11,885 bases of DNA from Podila epigama (Eukaryota; Mortierellomycota; Mortierellomycetes; Mortierellales; Mortierellaceae), in NCBI GenBank assembly GCA_015679605.1, contig JAAAVE010000350.1:3779-15663 (forward strand), in the 5' to 3' direction. Position numbers and translations under genes: made by a program. Below the pieces are notes generated by a model. The model saw only the letters and a list, made by a program, of their open reading frames with translations. It did no database searches and had not been told where the DNA came from. Shown one piece after another: positions 1 through 10,312 of this stretch (position 1 is the stretch's first letter; each line of letters begins with the position of its first letter).

Positions 1-265
1 AAAAAAAAAAAAAAAGAGTTGCTTTCGTAGCAGTCTTCAAGTCAATGTCTATTGCACTGCTGTCTATTGTCTATTGTTCTAGCCTATTCTTATTGCTACA
101 TCGAGTCAGCCATTTTCAATTGGAGTGTGTAAAATAGCAGGAGATGGAAACAGTTACAGATTTTTTTTTTTCAAATGTCATGGCTCATATGGCGTGCTGG
201 AGGAAGGGGGGAATCAATGTAGTCAGACGAGAGGGCATAACCGCGAAACCAGAACTCCATAGAAC
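1..265. other. Intergenic, no gene seen
   Basis: The stretch opens with a run of 15 A residues and contains a poly-T tract near 161-171. It holds an imperfect tandem of a short 'tctattg' word near 46-78. No reading frame with recognisable protein content was seen on either strand. It serves as 5' flank of the first tRNA gene. Confidence 0.6.
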
Positions 266-338
266 GCCCGGCTAGCTCAATCGGTAGAGCATCAGACTTC
301 TAATCTGAAGGTTGCGGGTTCGATCCCCGCGTTGGGCT
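266..338 (+). tRNA. tRNA with anticodon TCT (Arg codon AGA) on a lysine-like body
   Basis: All four arms fold without mismatches apart from G-T wobble. The acceptor stem is 266-272 with 331-337. The D-arm carries the A-box, with loop core AATCGGTAGA. The anticodon stem is 292-296 with 304-308, and its 7-nt loop CTTCTAA places anticodon TCT at 299-301. The T-arm is 314-318 with 326-330 and carries B-box GGTTCGATCCC. There is no intron and no encoded CCA, as expected for a eukaryotic nuclear tRNA. By anticodon it should read AGA (Arg). The body does not look like a usual fungal tRNA-Arg. The GCCCGGC acceptor start, the TAGCTCAATCGGTAGAGC D-arm and a U at discriminator position 73 (338) are what I recall for tRNA-Lys(CTT), and the Arg-type A20 is absent (T285 there). 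The first run of four or more T lies about 130 nt downstream, so a normal Pol III terminator is missing. It could be a functional anticodon-shifted tRNA or a decaying copy. Confidence 0.85.
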
Positions 339-632
339 TTAGGCTTCTTTGACCTCCTCTTTGAGGGTCTCCATGGATGGAAAAAAAACGACATTCAAAA
401 AACAGTGAGAAGAAGAAGGATTGCCTCCCTTCGTTCATTTGAAGCGGCGATCACTTTCTCAAGAATTTATTTTTTTTCTCTCTCTCTCTATTTGAGAGAG
501 CACTGCAATTTGCCACCAAATCAATTTGTTCACGTGCAACATGTACGATTTGCACAAAGATTTCCTTTGGATGGGTCCGACGTGCCATGGTTGAACAAGC
601 ACCGTGATTCTCGGGACTTTCACTTGTCCTTG
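339..632. other. Spacer between the two tRNA genes
   Basis: This is A/T-rich sequence with a short CT repeat at 478-490. The T-run at 470-477 is the first plausible Pol III termination signal after the upstream tRNA. The open frame that crosses this spacer and both tRNAs has no recognisable protein content and is taken as chance. Confidence 0.5.
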
Positions 633-715
633 GTCGGTTTGTCCGAGTGGTCTAAGGAGTGTGACTTGAAATCACATGGGATCCTCCCGCGCAGGTTCAA
701 ATCCTGCAGCCGACG
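633..715 (+). tRNA. tRNA-Ser (anticodon TGA)
   Basis: This is a class II tRNA of 83 nt. The acceptor stem 633-639 pairs with 708-714. The anticodon stem is 660-664 with 672-676, and its loop CTTGAAA gives anticodon TGA at 667-669, reading UCA serine codons. The long variable arm (about 677-690) forms its own GGGA/TCCC stem, as expected for tRNA-Ser. The T-arm 691-707 carries the B-box, and the discriminator is G715, the serine-type base. There is no intron and no encoded CCA. A run of seven T at 733-739 is a good Pol III terminator 18 nt downstream. Confidence 0.95.
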
Positions 716-732
716 CTGGTATCATGCCATCA

Positions 733-739
733 TTTTTTT
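733..739 (+). terminator. Pol III terminator of tRNA-Ser
   Basis: Seven consecutive T residues lie 18 nt after the tRNA 3' end, and further T-runs follow. This is the standard RNA polymerase III termination signal, and it contrasts with its absence behind the first tRNA. Confidence 0.7.
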
Positions 740-1793
740 CATTTTTTTTCCCATTTTCTTTCTTGACACGACAAGTCAGCAGCATTGTTCACTCATGACA
801 GACGGACCAGACCAGACAACATCCAACATCGCAGACAACATCAAGAAGCGAGTGAATACTTTTAAAGTAAATTTTATTTTTATTATAATTTTTTTTGGGT
901 TTTTTACTTTTTCTGAAAGAGTCTCAACAAATGCCATTACAATCCTCCTGAAGTGAAAAAAAGGAAAAAGAGAGTGAGAAAAGAGTCATTGCAGAATGAA
1001 ATACTCTTCTCGCCCTCTTCAAGCCTTTTTTTTTCAATTCAGTATGCAATTGGAAACAATGAAAGAGAAAAAGAAAAAAAAAAAAAAAAAGAGAAAATGA
1101 AAAAATAAAAAAAAAGTCGAGAAAGTTCTAGAGGAAGAGGAGAAAAAAGACAGAGTAGAGTGGACTTTCAACTTGGAGTAAAGCATTTTTGCAAAGTGAT
1201 TCAAAACCAAGAGATCCAAATGAATGGTTCCTAGAACGAATGTTTTGCAAAATACTATCCTCCATCCACTTGTACCCTTTTCTTTACTTTCTTGTTCTTC
1301 CCTACAGATTTCCCTGCTTCTTTTTTCTTCCTTTTCTCATTTTTTTTTTTTGGGAAAAATGATTTACTTGACGACAAGAGACCGGCATCGTTTAAAGGAA
1401 AAACAATGAGTGTTTTCGGGGGATTCTTCAATGATGGAGAATGTTTGATGTCCACCATCAAGAAAAACGCCGCGAAAAACGGAAACGATCGGTACGGAAA
1501 CTTGATTGATTCGGCAAGGCTCCTTTCATTGAAAGGGTGTACGCGACGATGGCGATAAAACTGGAACAAGTAAAAAAAAAATTGTCCAGAGAGCAGATCG
1601 AAGGTGTACAATGGTGTGATGAAAAAAAATGGGGTGAGGGGGGGAAAAAAGGATATGAATGTGTGTGTGTATGTGTGTTCATAACAATAACAAAAAAGTG
1701 GGAGGCCAAGGTAACAACAAAAAAAAAGGTAACAAAGTAGAGAAACAATAAAAACATGGAAGCATGACAGAGAATTAAAAAAAAATTCTCTCT
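740..1793. other. Low-complexity intergenic region
   Basis: About 1 kb is dominated by homopolymer and purine-rich tracts: poly-A at 1074-1090, A/G-rich sequence to about 1150, and a GT repeat around 1660-1678. A more balanced segment at about 1380-1560 is open in one frame, but the frame resembles nothing I recognise. No start or splice pattern supports a gene. The right end is 3' flank of the Ecl1-family gene. Confidence 0.5.
1769..1791 (-). other. Inverted repeat just after the Ecl1-family stop codon
   Basis: AGAGAATT at 1769-1776 is the exact reverse complement of AATTCTCT at 1784-1791, around a 7-nt A spacer (U7 loop in the minus-strand mRNA). It begins 2 nt past the stop codon of the minus-strand gene, so it would form a hairpin at the start of that gene's 3' UTR. 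Function is unknown; an A/T-rich chance palindrome is possible. Confidence 0.4.
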
Positions 1794-2165
1794 CTAGTGC
1801 AGAACCAACGGTTGGCGACGAACGGCGCTTCGACTGACAGGGAGGCATCGGATCGAAGTGGTGGCGGCAGGAATAGGCGTGAAGGCAGTCTTACTGATAC
1901 CACCGCGGCTTGAGATCGAGGCTGGGACAAGGGTTGAGGAGCGGAACATGGAGGGGTAGGTCACGGTCATGGGGGCCAAGCGCTTGACCGAGGTGAGCGA
2001 CGACGATGAAGGGGCCACGGTCGAGGCTGTGGTGGAGACGGTTGACAATCCAGGCTTGTTGGTGACAGACATGAGCTTGTCCATTCGGGCGCATTCCTTT
2101 GAGCAGTATGCGGCACCGAGATCCATGACGTGCTTTTCGCAGAACAGGCACCAGTCAGAGTCCAT
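1794..2165 (-). CDS. Ecl1-family small zinc-binding protein
   Basis: This is a single-exon gene of 123 residues. The N-terminus carries the family's zinc-binding signature: C6-x2-C9, then C21-x3-C25 in the context WCLFCEKHV ... YCSKEC, followed by a Ser/Thr/Val-rich tail without other domains. Ecl1/Ecl2/Ecl3 proteins of fission yeast are small Cys-rich regulators that extend chronological lifespan and respond to stress or metal supply. Membership here rests on the cysteine spacing, its position at the extreme N-terminus and the small size. The start at 2165 is the first in-frame ATG: the frame stays open upstream but has no other ATG, and the context ACA-ATG-G is favourable. The tail is basic near its end and ends at TAG 1794-1796. 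The next gene upstream on this strand is the Kre9-like gene, transcribed in tandem. Confidence 0.8.
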   Translation of the reverse strand: MDSDWCLFCEKHVMDLGAAYCSKECARMDKLMSVTNKPGLSTVSTTASTVAPSSSSLTSVKRLAPMTVTYPSMFRSSTLVPASISSRGGISKTAFTPIPAATTSIRCLPVSRSAVRRQPLVLH

Positions 2166-2804
2166 TGTTAAAAAGTGTTTTTGGTTGTTGTTACTGTTGT
2201 TGTTGTTGATACTGTTGTTGCTGTTGTTGATGAACAAGGTTTCTTTTAATTCCCTGTTTTCTTTTTTTTCAATCTTTTTTAGGTCTTGGTTCTGTCTTTT
2301 GCAGTTGTACAGTGATTTGTAAATGGAGCGGGTGAACAATTGCAGTTGGAGCAGATGAGTAAGAGAGAAGAGAGAGACACACAAAGATGGAGATGTAGAA
2401 GAAGTAGAGGAAAAGGAAAAAGAGTGGGGAAAATTCAAAGATCAATCAAGGTCTGTTAGAGATCAGGGAATTTGGAAAGGAGAAAGGAGAAAGAACAAAC
2501 GATCCGCAGAGAACGATTCAATATATGGATGGCGAAAAGGTGGCGCAGCGTTTTTTTTTTTTTTTTTTAAAGCTTTTTTTTTGGTGCCCCGCCTGGTCTG
2601 TGTGTATTTGTAAATGACAAGACAATGTTGTTGTTGGTTGTTGTTGTTTTGATGTCTGCTGCCTGTTCATGACAGGGTTCTCTGTATTTTCTGTACTTTT
2701 CTACATTGTCTATGGTGTCTGGTGTCTGGTGTTCTGTGCAAGTCATATGGTTTGTATTAGATGTAAATATGGGAGGTAGAGAGATGGTATTATTACCCCA
2801 TAGG
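2166..2804 (-). promoter_or_regulatory. Leader and promoter region of the Ecl1-family gene
   Basis: This lies between the Ecl1-family start and the end of the Kre9-like gene. The mRNA leader side carries AAC/CAA triplet repeats (GTT on the plus strand, about 2183-2232). Pyrimidine-rich sequence (minus strand) follows, then an 18-nt homopolymer at 2551-2568 and a second GTT-rich patch at about 2626-2652. No further gene was recognised. Promoter function is inferred from position only. Confidence 0.4.
2551..2568. repeat. Poly-T tract (18 nt)
   Basis: A homopolymer followed, after AAAGC, by a second T-run. It lies between the Ecl1-family and Kre9-like genes. Confidence 0.95.
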
Positions 2805-3753
2805 CTAGATGAGCGAAAACATGTAAAGCATCTTTTGGGTGTCTGGACTACCGTTGGCAAGAGTGAACTCTGAAGGAGAAATGCCAGTATCACGTCCATC
2901 GTACATGGACCGCTTTCGAAGCAGTGATGATGCGAGCGAGAGGACTCTGGTAACGGTCGTGGGCTGGGTGTTGTCCACCGAGTCTACGTTTGCATTCACA
3001 TTTGACTTGGCTGGGGTGTCCAGTATTTGAACAGGCAAAGTCTCGGAGAGCACACCTTCACATTTGCGGGAGCTGTTGTTTTACATCAAGAGAAAAAATT
3101 GTACAGTGGTGAGTATGAGTACAAGAGTGAATAATGACAGATGACAAAAAAAAAGAGAAAAACAATGAAATGAAGCACACCAGGTGGAAGCCAATAGAAA
3201 CTTACAAGTCGACGGCACCCTCACAAGGCTGCTGAGTGCTACCAAAGACGTGAAGAACATAGTTTCCCGCGGGTAATGTGGCGGGGACTTCAAAGTCAGT
3301 TGACACAGTGAGGGTGTCTTTATTTGGTTTCCATGAATTTGAAATGCGGTGGGTGGCAAAAATAATAGAAAAAAGGTTAAAATGCGTGCTAGTGCCTCGC
3401 GAGTACATCTATTGCGCAGGCACACAATCCACAATCCACAATCTACACACACATCGTTATACATGTTACACACCTTGCCACTCGGAGCGGAAAACTGTGT
3501 TGAAAGTACCCAAGCCTGAATCATAACCATTGGCGGTCATGAGGTGGACCTTGGCCCAACGCAGCTGTGCCAGACCATTGTGATGGACTTTGTACTGGAC
3601 AGGGACAAGCTGACCAGGGACAAGTTTGGTGTTGGGCGATGGCTTAACAAACTCGAGGCTGTCTGCGTCCACACTGGTCATCATCAAAAGACCAAGAGCC
3701 AAGCAGGCAACTGTGGCCTTAGTGAGAGACCGGATGAATGAGCAAGTGTTCAT
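2805..3753 (-). CDS. Secreted Kre9/Knh1-like N-terminal domain protein
   Basis: The model has three exons: 3753-3474, 3317-3206 and 3072-2805. Introns of 156 and 133 nt have GT-AG ends, and phases 1 and 2 close exactly. The product has 219 residues. Residues 1-30 form a signal peptide with a hydrophobic core VACLALGLLMM and a likely cut after VDA. Residues about 31-125 match the Ser/Thr-rich, beta-sandwich Kre9/Knh1-like domain found in many fungal cell-wall and secreted proteins: a PSPNTKLVPGQ opening, a WAKVHLM strand, then VPATLPAGNYVLHVFGS. C125 and C135 sit in two similar CEG motifs flanking the last splice site and may pair. The C-terminal ~80 residues are polar with no GPI signal. A KR dibasic pair at 184-185 could be a Kex2 site. 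The exact role is unknown; cell-wall glucan association is the family expectation. The start is the ATG that opens the signal peptide. Exon 3 could be extended or shortened by a missed splice. Confidence 0.78.
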
Positions 3754-3900
3754 TGTATATATCTGTATATATTGAAGGGGATTGTCGTGAGTGAGAAAGA
3801 TAGTTTGAAGGATGATGAGTGTTAATGTTAGGTGAGTGAGTCTGTAGTATGGTCAGGTATGGAAGTTGGCGGGTCACGTTCACAGAGAAAGTGTAAAGTG

Positions 3901-3922
3901 AGAGAGAGAGAGAGAGAGAGAG
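3901..3922. repeat. (AG)11 microsatellite
   Basis: This is an uninterrupted AG dinucleotide tract, between the TATA-like box and the start codon of the minus-strand secreted-protein gene. Confidence 0.95.
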
Positions 3923-4048
3923 AAAGAGTCGTTCGCGAAAGGATGGAAGAGACATAGGAAATGAAAGAGATGAAGGAAAAGGACCTTGGTTTATATACAT
4001 GCAAGAGTCGAGAATGAGGTCGTGTCGACACTGAAGAGAGATGTCCAT

Positions 4049-4066
4049 GTGTGTGTGTGTGTGTGT
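4049..4066. repeat. (GT)9 microsatellite
   Basis: A perfect GT tract followed by degenerate GT sequence to about 4080. Confidence 0.95.
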
Positions 4067-4162
4067 CTGTATGTGTGGTGAGGGGCAAAAGTCTGACCTG
4101 ATCATCAGTCCTCCCAGCTGCCACCATGGCCCCGACCTGGACGTATCACTATTGGAAGCAAA

Positions 4163-4205
4163 AGAGAGAGAGAGTGTGTGTGTGTGCGTGTATGTATGTG
4201 TGTAT
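4163..4205. repeat. Compound AG/GT microsatellite
   Basis: An AG run passes directly into GT repeats with interspersed TATG units. Confidence 0.9.
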
Positions 4206-4290
4206 GAGGGAGTGAGAATGACATTGAAAAAGGGAAATTCAACTTTCTATGTTCCGATGTTGGCAACTAACTGGTCACCGCCTTTTGTTA

Positions 4291-5270
4291 TCATCATCAT
4301 CATCATCATCTCTGATCATCGTCACCATAAGACATGAAGAAGCAAACCGCTGGTAGGTCAGCATGGAATAAAAATACATTTTTTTCCTTTCCTTTTCTCA
4401 ACTGTGAAGCGTTGTTTCTCCCGTCCATCCATTGAGCCTCACACTTTTTGCACAAAGTGGAAGCAGAGGGAGGTGAATGGGACGGATAGAATGGACGACG
4501 CCATGCCATGCATCTCTGCCATGGATGCATACGATACGACTCAACACACACACACTCAACACATGGATGGCATATGCGTATTTTTGCCACCAAGCACAAC
4601 CATTTCAACCCATCAAAGCCATCCATCATCCATCAGCCAATAGCAGAGCATGTTCATCTTCTCCCTCCTCTTCCCCCCCTTTTTTTCCCTCCCACTTGTC
4701 TTTTTTTCCCACTTTTTCCCTCTTCTCTTCTCTTCTCTTCTCTCTTCTCAATTCCAATCCCATCCAGACCTCTCTTTTTGCCACCATTTCTCATTCTCAC
4801 CCTTCATTGCACTGTACATTCATCATCCCTCCCCATTACTTTTTCTTCTTCTTTCCAACTCGCAACATGTAAGTAAGGCAGGCGAGTGCTCATGCTCAAC
4901 CCTCGAGGCCCCTTTCATTTCATTTTCTACACGCCGTCTTGTCGTTAGGCTCCCATTTTAGACACAAAAGCATACCATACTTCTCAATTCCTTCCATCTT
5001 TGGTTCCTGTCACACATTCACTCGCACGCTGAAAAACTGGCGCTCATTCTTTTTCCTCGGAACCTGGAATTCTTTTTTCTTTCCCTTTTCTAATTTTCAT
5101 TCCCAAACTCACCGAATCTCTATAGCGGCCAAGCACAACCGTCGTCGTCAATCTCTCTTTGCAGTCATACACTTGCTCATTCTCACAATTGTTTTGCTGA
5201 CAATTGCAACTAAGTGGGAACCACTTTTTTCTTTATATATTGCTGTTGCTATTGACTCGACACAGTTCCC
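4291..5270 (+). promoter_or_regulatory. Upstream region of the checkpoint kinase gene
   Basis: This has a (TCA)n repeat at 4291-4310, a CCAAT pentamer at 4637-4641 and a long pyrimidine-rich block (about 4645-4860) with tandem TCTTC units at 4721-4749. A 5'-UTR intron is possible: GTAAGT donor at 4869, a CTAAT branch-like word near 5090, and a pyrimidine tract ending in GCAG at 5164. A TTATATAT word at 5233-5240 is very close to the ATG. No MluI cell-cycle box was seen here. No protein gene was recognised; the long open frames are low-complexity. Confidence 0.4.
4721..4749. repeat. TCTTC short tandem repeat
   Basis: About four to five pentamer units of TCTTC lie within a larger pyrimidine-rich block. 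Confidence 0.8.
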
Positions 5271-8139
<2,869 letters not shown>

Positions 8140-8406
8140 GTTGCATTCAGTCTGTTACCAGCCTACTTTCTTTTTCTCTTTTTCTTTCCTCTCTCTCTTT
8201 TTTTTTTACATTCAATTGTGTTTTTGTTGTTGTACCATTTCGTGTTCTTCTTCTGTCATTTACATTTGTTTCAACTTGTTCCTCTGCATACCTTTGAACT
8301 TTGAGATAGTGATATCAATATTATTATTGTTCTTCATAAAATGAGCGATTTTTTTCTCTTGCTTGTTCTTGTTTGGAAAAGGAGGAGAAAAAGATGCAAT
8401 GATTGT
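8140..8406. other. Convergent 3' region between kinase and RNase H2B genes
   Basis: Two stop codons face each other across 267 bp of T-rich sequence with many short TTC/TTTCT words. Overlapping 3' UTRs are likely. No gene or clear canonical AATAAA signal was identified. Confidence 0.5.
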
Positions 8407-10062
8407 TTATACAGCCTTCTTGGCAAAGAAGGACGACAGAGGTTTCATTCCAGCGGTGCTTGCTTTGGCCAGTTTACGTTGACCGGCCGACATCTTTGGC
8501 TTCTATTCTCGGGTGAATGGCATGTTGATGTTGGTTAGAGTTACAGGTGACTACAGAAACATTGTACACTTGATAAATAAATATATATATTTTTTACCTT
8601 GACTTCCTTTGCCTTTGGCTCCTCGACAAGGTCCATGTTGGAACGTTTTCCAAAATCGGCCATGGATGGTAATTGAGATCGATTTTCGAGGCTATCTAGT
8701 TCTGGGAAAGAGTAATTGGCCGAAAGCTTGATGGCCCATTCTTCCGAGAGATAGGCACATACGAGGCGTAGTGAAGCTTGAACGACGGCCTCTGTTGATT
8801 TTTTTTTTTTTGTTTTTTTGTAATATACATTTGTTCAAGAGAAGGGAGGACCGAAGGTGGTGTGTTCCGAGGTGAGTTCATGATGAGTTGTGCGAATGAT
8901 GTAACATATTCTTCAGCCAGAGTAGGTTTCCTTAGAATTGCTCCTTGAATCATTCTTCTTTTTCAGATAGTCAAGGTGTATGCAACTTGCCTTTTCGGCA
9001 TGTCTCTGAGAGCGCCTCAGTGTAAGCGATCGAGTCCACGAGTGCTTGTATGGATTCAAAGTTCTTGACCAAATGGTCCACCTATGTTATTGTTAATGTT
9101 ATGGTTATCATACAAGTTTGGGTGAGTCGCATGTTATTTCTTTTCGTTATTTTCAGTTATTCCTGCTTTTTAGGTGATGGTACTGCATTCTTCCTTCGAA
9201 CACTCTGAGCGCCATTCTCTTCATTCTCCATTTTTTTCATCTTCTAACCTTTTTCTTGAGCCAGATCATAACGAGCTCATCATCAAGTCTGAAGGTTTTG
9301 AAAGATGTATGTTGAACAGTACAGATCTGAGCTAGACAAGCCTCCATATTGTCAACTTGAGCGAGATGCCGAAGAGAGGTGTATTGATCACTTTCAAAGA
9401 TATCGCCGAGGATTAAAAACCGTCCTTCTGATCCGTTGGGTCCTTGTTCCTGTGTCTTTTTCTGTCGGACAATATCGAGGATTGGGATACACATAAAGAT
9501 TGGATCCATGGGTGTGATGATATAAAGTGATCCGTCTAATGTTCAAAAAAAAAAAAAAAACAGAAGCAGAAATTTGTGTTAAAAACAGTGGGCGGGTATG
9601 TTCTGCTGAGGATGATCCATTGAAAAAGATAGTACATATAAAACTGACCAGATTGGATGGTATCGCCAACAAACCAAGACCGAATGCCCTCTGCTGAAGC
9701 CATTTGCATCTCGAATAACTTTCCGTCCTGAATGATATATCTTGAAGGGAGGCCTAATATAATTAAAGCGCTTAGGGATCAGAGACTATAGGCGGACAAA
9801 ATAAAAAAAAAGAAAGAAACAAGACTGTAAAAGCGTACCTGAGGTAGGGTTTGGTAGGAGCACCGAGATTGGATTGGAAACATGTGCGGGCACTATTGGA
9901 GAAGGATAGACGACCAGGAGGAGGTTGGTAAAAAGTTGTAGTTCAAAGATACACGTTTATTTCTAAATATTTACAGACCGTCCTGAATCGAATATCATGT
10001 GTGCGTCGTAGTAATATACCTGTCGGAGCAATGCATATCCGTTGTTGAGAGACTGTGTTCAT
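8407..10062 (-). CDS. RNH202: Ribonuclease H2 subunit B (RNASEH2B / Rnh202 / Ydr279 family)
   Basis: The model has seven exons: 10062-10020, 9892-9839, 9753-9649, 9535-9249, 9081-8991, 8791-8598 and 8502-8407. Phases close exactly, giving 289 residues (human 312). RNase H2 removes ribonucleotides from DNA and cleaves RNA-DNA hybrids in the nucleus; subunit B is a non-catalytic scaffold with subunit C. Family marks: the N-terminal triple-barrel segment, the ITPMDPIF motif at 74-81 (human TPVDPLF), the winged-helix segment ending FRLDDELVMIWLKKKV (149-164), a helix LRLVCAYLSEEW that aligns with human AHGLISDYIPKE, and a C-terminal PCNA-binding-like motif MKPLSSFF (277-284; human MKSIDTFF). Intron 5 (8990-8792) starts with AG|GCAAGT, a GC-AG type. 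Intron 1 ends at the CCAATAG before 9892; choosing an acceptor further upstream brings in-frame stops, so the ATG at 10062 is well supported. It converges with the kinase gene and diverges from TRS20. Confidence 0.9.
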
Positions 10063-10312
10063 GCTGCTGAAAGATTCCTTGTTGAATGGATGGATGGGGG
10101 CGATGCAGTGAACAGAGATGCGATTTGGGCAAAGCAGAAGTGAGTGAAAATAAAAGAGATCAACGACCTTTTCTTGACTGCATGATACAGCCACACGCGA
10201 CCATGACTGCTTTTTTGTACCTGAAAGTAAGAGAGGGCCTTCCTTGGACTTTTTGACCAGGGCAAAGACGTTTGAACGTTTTGCATCATCTTTTTTTTCA
10301 GAACGTAACACC
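10063..10312. promoter_or_regulatory. Divergent promoter between RNase H2B and TRAPPC2 genes
   Basis: Only 250 bp separates the two start codons. No TATA box is obvious. On the plus strand a possible 5'-UTR intron runs from a GTAAGA donor at 10227 to TTTTTTTTCAG ending at 10301. An ATG at 10202 upstream would begin a short frame that stops almost at once after splicing. Shared regulation is inferred from spacing only. Confidence 0.5.

Larger units (their letters stand above)
3754..4290 (-). promoter_or_regulatory. Promoter and leader region of the Kre9-like gene
   Basis: On the minus strand a TATATAAA box reads 3997-3990, about 240 nt before the ATG. Between it and the ATG lies an (AG)11 tract at 3901-3922, which reads CT in the mRNA. 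Upstream are a (GT)9 repeat at 4049-4066 and a compound AG/GT repeat at 4163-4205. Several open frames across these repeats are low-complexity and not considered genes. Confidence 0.45.

Noticed and set aside
312-956. A 214-codon plus-strand frame
   Set aside because: It runs through both tRNA genes and T-rich spacer; composition is non-protein-like.
1255-1848. A 197-codon minus-strand frame next to the Ecl1-family gene
   Set aside because: It is Phe/Tyr-rich translation of A/T-rich repeats, overlaps the end of the Ecl1-family gene in another frame, and shows no family similarity.
3719-4127. Long minus-strand frames rich in Ser/Leu and Thr/His
   Set aside because: These are translations of AG and GT microsatellites and have no recognisable domain.
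8696-8953. An 85-codon minus-strand frame beginning MIQGAILRKP
   Set aside because: It spans the GC-AG intron and then runs out of frame over RNase H2B exon 6. It lacks an independent start context or any recognised family.
9839-9956. An apparent missing start codon in RNase H2B, with a stop-free frame running back to an ACG and a CTT-TGA that looks like a +1 frameshift site at 9948-9943
   Set aside because: Using the acceptor CCAATAG just before 9892 and the GTATAT donor at 10019 removes this stretch as an intron (127 nt, good pyrimidine tract), with phases matching and an ATG at 10062 giving a family-like N-terminus.
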